Source: Streptomyces melanogenes
GTDB taxonomy: Bacteria > Actinomycetota > Actinomycetes > Streptomycetales > Streptomycetaceae
Assembly (NCBI RefSeq): GCF_014649795.1
Contig: NZ_BMTS01000005.1
Span: 424,648 to 488,647 of the forward strand
Direction of reading: 5' to 3'
Length of the DNA: 64,000 nt
Part shown: in pieces, positions 57,674-64,000 of the stretch
Layout: each line of letters opens with the position of its first letter
Position numbering within the stretch: the first letter of the stretch is position 1
Translations under genes and position numbers: made by a program
The notes under the pieces: generated by a model
Seen by the model: the letters and a program-made list of their open reading frames with translations, nothing else
Told to the model about the DNA's origin: nothing
The model's database searches: none

Positions 57674-58728
57674 AGCTGAGCCATCCTCTTGCGGCGGACG
57701 AGAAAGATGAACACGGGCCCGCCGATGAGCGCCGTGACGATGCCGACCTGGAGCTCGGCGGGCCGGGTGATCACCCGGCCGACCACGTCGGAGCCGAGCA
57801 GCAGCACGGGCGAGAGGACGGCCGCGTACGGCAGGATCCAGCGCATATCGGGCCCGGTGATGGCCCGGACGATGTGCGGGACCATCAGGCCGATGAAGAC
57901 GATCGGCCCGCAGGCGGCGGTCGCGGCCCCGCACAGGAGCGTGACGGTGACCATCGACAGGACGCGGGTACGGGTGAGGTGGGCGCCCAGCGCGCGGGCG
58001 GTGTCGTCGCCCAGGGACATCGCGTTGAGCGGCCGGGCGATGAGCGCGGCGATCACCAGGCCCACCACGATGAACGGCGCGATCTCGGTGACGGTGTCCG
58101 CGTTGGCGGAGGCCAGCGAGCCGACCGACCAGAACCGCAGCCGGTCGAGGGCTGCCGAGTCCATCAGCTGCACGGCGTTGATGTAGCCGTAGAGCGCGGC
58201 CGTGACGGCCGTCCCCGCGAGCGCGAGCCGGACCGGGGTGGCGGCCCGGCTGCCGCCCAGGACGTAGACGAGCGCGGAGACGACCGCGGCGCCGGCGAAG
58301 GCGAACCAGACGTAACCGGTGAGGCTGGTGACGCCGAAGAAGGTGATCGCGGAGACCACGGCGGCCGAGGCGCCCGCGTTCACCCCGAGGATGCCGGGCT
58401 CGGCCAGCGGGTTGCGGGTGAGCGCCTGCATCACCGCGCCGGAGACCCCGAGGGCCGCCCCGACGAGCAGCCCGAGCAGGGTGCGGGGCACCCGGGTGTC
58501 GTGGACGATGACGTCGTCGGCGGTGCCGGAGTAGTGGAACAGCCCGTGCCAGACGTCCGCGAGCGGGATCTGTTTGGCGCCGACCGCGATGCTCGCGAGG
58601 GCCACGAGGACCAGGACCCCCGTGGCCGCGAGCAATCCGGCGGCGCGCAGGGCGTGCCGCCGGGCGGTCTGGGTCGGGGGCGCGGGAGCGGTCTGCGCGC
58701 TCGGCTTGGAACGGCTGTCTACCAACAC
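57670..58728 (-). CDS. Iron-siderophore ABC transporter permease (FecC/FepD type)
   Basis: A 352-residue FecCD permease. An N-terminal cytoplasmic segment (about 30 residues) leads to multiple helices, with 'TRVPRTLLGLLVGAALGVSGAVMQALTRNPLAEPGILGVNAG' (in parts) and 'AACGPIVFIGLMVPHIVR' as markers. The GTG start at 58728 lies only 6 bases from a DtxR-type iron box, which suggests a leaderless transcript and iron repression. First gene of the operon. No substrate-binding protein is encoded nearby. Confidence 0.94.
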   Translation of the reverse strand: MLVDSRSKPSAQTAPAPPTQTARRHALRAAGLLAATGVLVLVALASIAVGAKQIPLADVWHGLFHYSGTADDVIVHDTRVPRTLLGLLVGAALGVSGAVMQALTRNPLAEPGILGVNAGASAAVVSAITFFGVTSLTGYVWFAFAGAAVVSALVYVLGGSRAATPVRLALAGTAVTAALYGYINAVQLMDSAALDRLRFWSVGSLASANADTVTEIAPFIVVGLVIAALIARPLNAMSLGDDTARALGAHLTRTRVLSMVTVTLLCGAATAACGPIVFIGLMVPHIVRAITGPDMRWILPYAAVLSPVLLLGSDVVGRVITRPAELQVGIVTALIGGPVFIFLVRRKRMAQL

Positions 58729-58733
58729 GCAAG

Positions 58734-58752
58734 TTAGGTTAGCCTACCCTGC
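58734..58752 (-). promoter_or_regulatory. DtxR/IdeR/DmdR-type iron box
   Basis: Plus strand TTAGGTTAGCCTACCCTGC. On the minus strand it ends ...TAGGCTAACCTAA, a strong match to the actinobacterial iron-box consensus TTAGGTTAGGCTCACCTAA over one half-site and the centre. It overlaps the presumed -10 (TAACCT at 58741-58736; -35 TTGGCC at 58763-58758) of the siderophore-uptake operon, so Fe-bound DmdR1 would block transcription. Confidence 0.8.
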
Positions 58753-58821
58753 TAATCGGCCAACAGGGCCCTTGATCCACAACCGGATCCAGAAGCTACG
58801 CACGTGCCCCCGGCCCCGGGA

Positions 58822-59850
58822 TCACAACCCCAGCCGCCCCAGCGCTTTCCCCGCATCCAGCTCGCACACACCATCCCCCGCGTACGTCCACGCCGCCGCG
58901 CACAGCGCCCGCAGACCGTCCAGCGGCTCACCGTCGCCGTCCAGGGCGAACTCCTCGTCGCGTACGGCCGCGGTCCAGCCTCCGCACCCGAACCGACCGT
59001 CATTTTCGGCCACTTCCGGCTGGCCGGTCAGCATGCCTCGCAGATCCGCGTCCACGAACGTCGGCCGGTGCTCGGGCCGGGCGGCGAGCAGCTGGGCGCC
59101 GTCCGTCACCCCGGTGAGGACGAGCAGCGAGTCCACCTCGCCGTTGAACGCCCCCTCGATGTCCGTGTCCAGCCGGTCCCCCACCACCAGCGGCTTGCGC
59201 GCGCCCGTGCGCAGGATCGTCTCCCGGTGCATCGGGGGCAGCGGCTTGCCCGCCACCTGCGGCTCGGCGCCGGTCGCGATCCGCACCACCTCCACCGCCG
59301 CCCCGTTGCCGGGCGCGATGCCGCGCCCGCTGGGGATCGTCAGATCGGTGTTGGACGCGAACCACGGCACCCCGGCTGCGATCGCGTAGCTCGCCTCGGC
59401 GAACCTGCCCCACGCCAGATCGGGCCCGCCGTACCCCTGCACCACCGCCGCCGGGGCGTCCTCGGCCGACTCCACCGGCACCAGACCGCGCTCGCGCAGC
59501 GCCACCCGCAGCCCCTCGCCGCCGATCACCAGCACCCGCGAACCCTCCGGCACCTGCTCGGAGATCAGCCGCGCCACCGCCTGCGCCGAGGTGATCACAT
59601 CGCCCGGCTCGGCCGGCACCCCGAGCTCGGTGAGGTGCGCCGCCACCACGTCCGGCGTCCGCAGCGCGTTGTTGGTGACGTACGCGAGGTGCATCCCGCC
59701 CTCGCGCGCCGTGCCCAGCGAGCCGACGGCGTGCTCGATCGCCTCGCCGCCCGCGTACACCACCCCGTCGAGATCCAGCAGAGCCGTGTCGTACGCCTCG
59801 CTCAGCGCCCGCGCGCTGCCGCTCGGCCGGGTCCTGCTCGGCTGGCTCAT
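58822..59850 (-). CDS. HAD-superfamily hydrolase, subfamily IIA (NagD-like)
   Basis: A 342-residue phosphatase. Motif I is 'ALLDLDGVVYAGGEAI' (nucleophile Asp), followed by 'YVTNNALRTPDVVAAHL' (motif II Thr/Asn), the IIA cap, and motif III/IV 'AGKPLPPMH' (Lys) with 'LVVGDRLDTDIEGAFNG' (Asp pair). The Rossmann core is complete. A C-terminal extension of about 70 residues ('FGCGGWTAAVRDEEFALDGDGEP...') is a feature of the actinobacterial members. The ATG at 59850 has AGGAG at 9-base spacing; an ATG at 59856 lies too close. Substrate unknown (sugar or nucleotide phosphates). Divergent from the DUF1015 gene. Confidence 0.93.
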   Translation of the reverse strand: MSQPSRTRPSGSARALSEAYDTALLDLDGVVYAGGEAIEHAVGSLGTAREGGMHLAYVTNNALRTPDVVAAHLTELGVPAEPGDVITSAQAVARLISEQVPEGSRVLVIGGEGLRVALRERGLVPVESAEDAPAAVVQGYGGPDLAWGRFAEASYAIAAGVPWFASNTDLTIPSGRGIAPGNGAAVEVVRIATGAEPQVAGKPLPPMHRETILRTGARKPLVVGDRLDTDIEGAFNGEVDSLLVLTGVTDGAQLLAARPEHRPTFVDADLRGMLTGQPEVAENDGRFGCGGWTAAVRDEEFALDGDGEPLDGLRALCAAAWTYAGDGVCELDAGKALGRLGL

Positions 59851-59921
59851 CCTCATCCACTCCTCGCTCGATGGTCTCCCCCGATCATCGCGCATGCCCG
59901 CACCCCACTTACGATGCACTA

Positions 59922-61232
59922 ATGACCACAACAGGGCGTACGGACGACGACGGGCTGCGCCTGATCCCCTTCCGAGGACTGCGCTATGTGCCCGCGCGCG
60001 TCGGCAGCCTCGCGGCCGTGACCTCCCCGCCGTACGACGTGGTGGTGCGGCCCGACGGGCTCCTCCACCTGGAGTCGGCGGACCCGTACAACATCGTCCG
60101 GCTGATCCTCCCGCAGGCCGCCACGCCCACGGCACGGCACCAGCAGGCCGCGCACACCCTCGACGACTGGCTCTCGGAGGGCGTCCTCGCCCCCGACCCG
60201 GAGCCCGCGCTGTACGTGTACGAGCAGCACGAACAGCGCGGCGCGGGCCTGCTCCAGCGCGGGCTGATCGGCGCGCTGGCCCTCTCGGAGCCCTCCGAGG
60301 GCGTGGTGCTGCCGCACGAGGACGTGATGCCGCACGTCGTCGAGGACCGCGCCGACCTGATGCGTACGACGGCCGCGCACTTCGAGCCGCTGCTCCTCAC
60401 GTACCACGGGGACACGGGCACGAACGGCAGCGCGCCGACCGGCGCGGGCGCGGTCATCGAGCGGACCGTCCGTCGCGAGCCGCTGCTCGCGACGACCACC
60501 GAGGACGGCTACAACCACCGCCTGTGGGCGGTCACGGACCCCGCCGACCTCGCGGAGATCCAGGCGGACCTCGCGCACCACCAGGCGGTGATCGCGGACG
60601 GCCACCACCGCTGGGCCACCTATCTGCGGCTGCGCTCCGAGCAGTCGGCGCCCGGCCCCTGGGACTTCGGCCTGGTGCTGCTCGTGGACACCGCCCGCTA
60701 TCCGCTGCGGGTGCGCGCCATCCACCGGCTGCTGCACCGGCTTCCGGTCAGCGACGCCCTGGCCGCGGTGGCCGAAACCGGTGCCTTCCGCATCCGTACG
60801 TTCGCGGTGCCGCTGCCCGACGCGCTCGACCTCCTCGCGGAGGCGAGCAGCGAGGGCAACGCGTTCCTGCTGGCGGGCGGCGGACGCTTCCACCTCCTCG
60901 ACCGCCCGGACCCGGACCTGCTCGCCCGCACCGTCCGCGCGGACCGCCCGCAGGCCTGGCGCGACCTGGACGCGACGGTGCTCCACTCCACGCTCCTGGA
61001 CCACGTCTGGCGCACCCCGGACGCACCCGAGGACATCATGTACATCCACGACACGGCGGCCGCCGTCGAACAGGCGGAACGGCGCGGCGGCACGGCGGTG
61101 CTCATGCATCCCGTACGGGAAGAGGTCGTCCGCGACCTGGCCCGCCAGGGCGTCACGATGCCCCGCAAGTCGACGTCCTTCGGCCCGAAGCCGGCGACGG
61201 GTCTGGTGCTGCGGAGCCTGACGGTGAACTGA
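59922..61232 (+). CDS. DUF1015 family protein
   Basis: A 436-residue protein of the DUF1015 family. Markers are 'LRLIPFRGLRYVP', 'VTSPPYDVV', 'ADPYNIVRLILP', 'YVYEQHEQRG', 'VLPHEDVMPHVVEDRADLM', 'DGHHRWATYLRL' and a C-terminal 'MPRKSTSFGPKPATGLVLRSL' (in parts). Function is not established; a phosphatase or kinase role has been proposed for some members. TACGAT at 59910-59915 lies 7 bases before the ATG, compatible with leaderless transcription. Followed by a very strong terminator. Confidence 0.92.
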   Translation: MTTTGRTDDDGLRLIPFRGLRYVPARVGSLAAVTSPPYDVVVRPDGLLHLESADPYNIVRLILPQAATPTARHQQAAHTLDDWLSEGVLAPDPEPALYVYEQHEQRGAGLLQRGLIGALALSEPSEGVVLPHEDVMPHVVEDRADLMRTTAAHFEPLLLTYHGDTGTNGSAPTGAGAVIERTVRREPLLATTTEDGYNHRLWAVTDPADLAEIQADLAHHQAVIADGHHRWATYLRLRSEQSAPGPWDFGLVLLVDTARYPLRVRAIHRLLHRLPVSDALAAVAETGAFRIRTFAVPLPDALDLLAEASSEGNAFLLAGGGRFHLLDRPDPDLLARTVRADRPQAWRDLDATVLHSTLLDHVWRTPDAPEDIMYIHDTAAAVEQAERRGGTAVLMHPVREEVVRDLARQGVTMPRKSTSFGPKPATGLVLRSLTVN

Positions 61233-61242
61233 GGCACGCGGA

Positions 61243-61288
61243 TACGAGAAAGGGCGGCACCCCGGCCGGGGTGCCGCCCTTTCTCGTA
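61243..61288. terminator. 46-bp perfect palindrome, bidirectional terminator
   Basis: A perfect 23-bp-arm palindrome centred between 61265 and 61266, with AAA/TTT runs inside the stem (GAGAAAGGGCGG... and the complement). It lies between the convergent DUF1015 and R/D/G-repeat TPR genes and is expected to end both transcripts. Confidence 0.85.
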
Positions 61289-61313
61289 CGGCTGCCTAAC
61301 TGACTACAGGAGC

Positions 61314-63566
61314 TCAGGCCTTGTCGGCCGGACCCTTGTCGTCCTCGACGTCGACGACGACGTCATCGGCGGCTTCGACGTCCACGTCGACGTCGATGTC
61401 CGCGCGGTCGTCGTCCTCGTCCGGCGCGCTGTCCGGCTCGTCGGCGGCGTACTCCGCCTCCTGCTCGTCGGCGATGTCGGCGTCGTCGTCACCGTCCTCG
61501 TCGAGGGCGTCCACGAAGTCCACGCCGTCCATCTCGGCCAGCCGGTCGGAGGCGTCGGTGGCGCCGTCCTTGTCGGACTCCAGCGCCTTGGCGAACCACT
61601 CGCGCGCCTCGTCCTCACGCCCGGCGGCGAGCAGCGCGTCGGCGTACGCGTACCGCAGGCGCGGGGTCCACGGCTGCACCGAGTTCGACGCCAGCTCCGG
61701 ACTCTGCAGGGTCACGATGGCGGCGTCCAGCTGCCCCAGGTCCCGCCGCGCACCGGCCGCGACCAGGCGCATCTCGACCTGGCCCGCCTTGTCGAGCTTC
61801 TGCACCTCCGGCGCACCGGCCATCTCCAGCGCACGCTCGGGCCGGCCCATGCCGCGCTCGCAGTCGGCCATGACGGGCCACAGCTCGACGTGCCCGGTCA
61901 TCCGCCGCGCGGCGCGGAATTCGGCCAGCGCCTCGGAGTACTTCTGCGTCGCGTACGCCGCGAACCCGGCCGCCTCGCGGACCGCCGCCACACGGGAGGC
62001 GAGCCGCAGCGCGATGCGCGAGTACGCGTACGCCTGCTCGGGCTCCTCGTCGATCAGCCGGGCCACCATGACCAGGTTCTGCGCGACGTCCTCGGCGAGG
62101 GTCTTCGGCAGGCTCATCAGCTCCTGGTGCACGTCCTCGTCGATCTCGTTGCCGGTGACGTCCTCGTCGATCGGCAGCCGCTTGATCGGCTCACGGTCGC
62201 GCTCGCGCTCCCGGCGGTCGTCGCCGCCACGGAACCCGCCGCGGTCGTCGCGGCCGCGGTAGCCACCACGGTCGTCGTCCCGGCGCGGGCCGCGGTCGTC
62301 ACGACGGAAGCCACCGCCACGGTTGTCATCGCGACGGTCGTCACGGCGCGGGCCGCGGTCGTCGCGGCGGTCGTCACGGCGGAAGCCACCGCCGGTGGGA
62401 CGGCCGCCCCGGTCGTCGCGGTCGTCACGACGGAAGGAGGGACGGTCGTCGTCGCGGCGGGGGCCACGGTCGTCACGACGGTCGTCGCGGAAGCTGGGGC
62501 GGTCGTTGTCGCGACGGAAGCCACCGCCGCCACCGCGGTTGTCGTCGCGACGGCCGTAGCCGCCACCGCCGGTGGGGCGACCGCCACGGTCGTCATCACG
62601 ACGGGGACCGCGGTCGTCACGACGGTCGTCGCGGAAGCTCGGCCGGTCGTTGTCACGACGGAAGCCGCCACCGGAGGGACGACCACCACGGTCGTCGTCG
62701 CGACGGCCGTAGCCACCGCCACCGGTGGGACGGCCACCACGGTCGTCATCGCGGCGCGGGCCACGGTCGTCGCGGAAGCTGGGGCGGTCGTTGTCGCGAC
62801 GGAAGCCACCGCCGCCACCGCGGTTGTCGTCGCGACGGCCGTAGCCGCCACCGCCGGTGGGGCGACCGCCACGGTCGTCATCACGACGGGGACCGCGGTC
62901 GTCACGACGGTCGTCGCGGAAGCTCGGCCGGTCGTTGTCACGACGGAAGCCACCGCCGGAGGGACGACCACCACGGTCGTCGTCGCGACGGCCGTAGCCG
63001 CCACCGCCGGTCGGGCGACCACCACGGTCGTCATCGCGACGCGGGGCACGGTCGTCGCGGCGGAAGCCGCCACCCGTACCGCCACCACGGTTGTCATCAC
63101 GACGGCCGTAGCCGCCACCACCGGAGGGACGACCACCACGGTCGTCGCGGTCGTCACGACGGAAGGAGGGACGGTCGTCGTCGCGGCGCGGGCCACGGTC
63201 ATCGCGGCGGTCGTCACGGCGGAAACCGCCACCGGTGCCACCACGGCTGTCATCGCGACGGAAGCCGCCGCCGGTGCCGCCACGGTTGTCGTCGCGGCGA
63301 CCGTAGCCGCCACCGCCGGTCGGGCGACCACCACGGTCGTCATCGCGACGCGGGGCACGGTCGTCGCGGCGGAAGCCGCCACCCGTACCGCCACCACGGT
63401 TGTCATCACGACGGCCGTAGCCACCGCCACCGGAGGGACGGCCGCCGCGGTCGTCGTCACGGCGCGGGCCGCGGTCGTCACGACCGCCCCGGTAGCCGCC
63501 CCTGTCACCGCCGTCACGGCTGCGCCACTCGCGCTGCGGACGGTCCTCGGGAGAGTTGGTGGACAT
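61314..63566 (-). CDS. Large R/D/G-repeat protein with TPR-like domain and acidic tail
   Basis: A 750-residue protein in three parts. Residues 1 to about 455 are an extreme low-complexity region of Arg, Asp and Gly with sparse Phe/Tyr, built from repeats such as RRDDDRGGRPTGGGGYGRRD, FRRDNDRPSFRDDR and RDDRGPRRDD. Residues about 465-680 are a helical TPR-like domain ('LIDEEPEQAYAYSRIALRLASRVAAVREAAGF', 'YSEALAEFRAARRM' and 'LRYAYADALLAAGREDEAREWFAKALE', each in parts). The last 70 residues are very acidic (DEDGDDDAD...). The RGG/FG-like N-terminus resembles disordered RNA-binding, phase-separating regions. It is transcribed in the same direction as, and just downstream of, the rrn operon, which is suggestive. 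Function unknown. Confidence 0.9.
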   Translation of the reverse strand: MSTNSPEDRPQREWRSRDGGDRGGYRGGRDDRGPRRDDDRGGRPSGGGGYGRRDDNRGGGTGGGFRRDDRAPRRDDDRGGRPTGGGGYGRRDDNRGGTGGGFRRDDSRGGTGGGFRRDDRRDDRGPRRDDDRPSFRRDDRDDRGGRPSGGGGYGRRDDNRGGGTGGGFRRDDRAPRRDDDRGGRPTGGGGYGRRDDDRGGRPSGGGFRRDNDRPSFRDDRRDDRGPRRDDDRGGRPTGGGGYGRRDDNRGGGGGFRRDNDRPSFRDDRGPRRDDDRGGRPTGGGGYGRRDDDRGGRPSGGGFRRDNDRPSFRDDRRDDRGPRRDDDRGGRPTGGGGYGRRDDNRGGGGGFRRDNDRPSFRDDRRDDRGPRRDDDRPSFRRDDRDDRGGRPTGGGFRRDDRRDDRGPRRDDRRDDNRGGGFRRDDRGPRRDDDRGGYRGRDDRGGFRGGDDRRERERDREPIKRLPIDEDVTGNEIDEDVHQELMSLPKTLAEDVAQNLVMVARLIDEEPEQAYAYSRIALRLASRVAAVREAAGFAAYATQKYSEALAEFRAARRMTGHVELWPVMADCERGMGRPERALEMAGAPEVQKLDKAGQVEMRLVAAGARRDLGQLDAAIVTLQSPELASNSVQPWTPRLRYAYADALLAAGREDEAREWFAKALESDKDGATDASDRLAEMDGVDFVDALDEDGDDDADIADEQEAEYAADEPDSAPDEDDDRADIDVDVDVEAADDVVVDVEDDKGPADKA
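62210..63540. repeat. Coding tandem/near-tandem repeats in the R/D/G region
   Basis: DNA blocks recur with exact codon phase. The segment starting at 62491 recurs at 62776 (offset 285 bases, 95 codons), and one starting about 63001 recurs about 63310 (offset 309 bases, 103 codons). Copies differ mostly at third positions. This indicates past duplications followed by purifying selection on the R/D/G protein sequence. Confidence 0.8.
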
Positions 63567-63653
63567 CGGTGCGACTCCTGTCTTCGGGTACTGCAGTCAT
63601 TCTCGCGCAGTCGGCTGCCCGACGCGCTTCGGAAAATTGGAGCGAAAATAAAA

Positions 63654-63698
63654 AAGGACCCTTGGTCCCAGCGTTGAACGCTGGGACCAAGGGTCCTT
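63654..63698 (-). terminator. Intrinsic terminator of the rrn operon
   Basis: A 22-bp perfect stem (63654-63675 with 63677-63698) around a single central G, followed on the minus strand by a U-rich tract (A-rich at 63643-63655 on the plus strand). It lies directly downstream of the 5S gene. Confidence 0.92.
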
Positions 63699-63703
63699 GA
63701 AAG

Positions 63704-63825
63704 ATTGTTCGGCGGTGTCCTACTCTCCCACAGGGTCCCCCCTGCAGTACCATCGGCGCTGAAAGGCTTAGCTTCCGGGTTCGGAATGTAACCGGGCGTT
63801 TCCCTAACGCTATGACCACCGAAAC
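63704..63825 (-). rRNA. rrf: 5S ribosomal RNA
   Basis: Read on the minus strand the sequence starts GTTTCGGTGGTCATAGCG and continues with the conserved 'CGCCCGGTTACATTCCGAAC', 'GGAAGCTAAGCC' and 'GGGAGAGTAGG', ending at CCGCCGAACAAT. The terminal stem GTTTCGGTGG / CCGCCGAAC is intact. Ends may be off by one to four bases. It is the last gene of an rrn operon running leftward. Confidence 0.96.
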
Positions 63826-63928
63826 CCTATCGGTTTCGAGCGAACAAGCACACTTTTTAATTAGTGGGTTCTGCTCAACCAGCAACTGTTCGTTGCTTCA
63901 GAACTAACACAGTGGACGCGAGCAACTG
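63826..63928 (-). other. 23S-5S internal transcribed spacer
   Basis: About 100 bases between the end of 23S and the start of 5S. It holds processing-stem sequences and no tRNA. Confidence 0.7.
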
Positions 63929-64000
63929 AGGACAAGCCCTCGGCCTATTAGTACCAGTCAGCTCCACCCCTTACGAGGCTTCCACATCTGGCCTATCAAC
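63929..64000 (-). rRNA. rrl: 23S ribosomal RNA, 3' end (cut by window edge)
   Basis: Minus strand from the edge reads GTTGATAGGCCAGATGTGG, then GTAAGGGGTGGAGCTGACTG and GTACTAATAGGCCGAGGGC. This is the conserved 3' terminus of actinobacterial 23S rRNA. Only about 70 bases lie in the window; the exact 3' end is approximate. Confidence 0.93.

Noticed and set aside
62210..63540. CRISPR-like regular repeats
   Set aside because: The repeats are codon-phased, lie inside a long intact reading frame and have no unique spacers of constant length.

Overview
The window is a chromosomal segment of a Streptomyces. It is about 72% GC, has GTG/TTG starts, a DtxR-type iron box, a SepF paralogue and the end of an rRNA operon. 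From memory, gene order from sepF rightwards follows the S. coelicolor SCO1749 to about SCO1793 region. The blocks der-plsC-cmk-tyrA / rluB-scpB-scpA-parA and recN-nadK-tlyA also match the Rv1693-Rv1713 neighbourhood of Mycobacterium. No integrase, transposase, CRISPR array or tRNA was seen.

Region 1-7,276 looks accessory. It holds two flavin monooxygenases, an FAD/NAD(P)-binding protein and a polar amino-acid ABC transporter, and looks like a scavenging locus for an organosulfur or N-substituted amino acid. Region 7,300-14,200 carries a DUF5685 protein with an extreme Cys/Asp tail, a SepF-like division protein, a glutaryl-CoA-dehydrogenase-like enzyme with a dyad operator candidate, a DHA2 exporter, a PAP2 phosphatase and an I78-type inhibitor. 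Region 14,600-22,500 holds an orphan cytochrome oxidase subunit I, a divergent branched-chain-type transporter locus in which LivH, LivM and LivG are one polypeptide, and an Rpf-LysM cell wall enzyme.

Region 23,000-30,250 is a core block: der, plsC, cmk and tyrA, plus YidB, DUF952 and Rieske proteins. Region 30,260-33,550 is a compact NAD/ADP-ribose cluster. It has an NadR-like NMN adenylyltransferase, an NrtR-type NUDIX regulator and an ADP-ribosylglycohydrolase with overlapping genes behind a perfect 17-bp palindrome, convergent with an RlaP-type nucleotidyltransferase. Region 33,670-38,400 is the chromosome organisation operon parA-(RHH protein)-scpA-scpB-rluB.

Region 38,700-55,750 has alanine dehydrogenase, a STAND/TPR protein, ADP-ribose pyrophosphatase, CTP synthase, a GH15 enzyme, a BBE-type oxidase, a PucR regulator, a glycosyltransferase, recN, nadK, tlyA and an SCP2 protein. 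Region 55,780-58,760 is an iron-regulated FecCD-type uptake operon, probably with a leaderless mRNA. The right end has a HAD phosphatase, a DUF1015 protein, a large R/D/G-repeat TPR protein and the 3' end of an rrn operon (23S tail, 5S, strong terminator).

Main limits: start codons are often ambiguous (notably scpA), promoter calls are by eye, and family names rest on motif recognition without searches.
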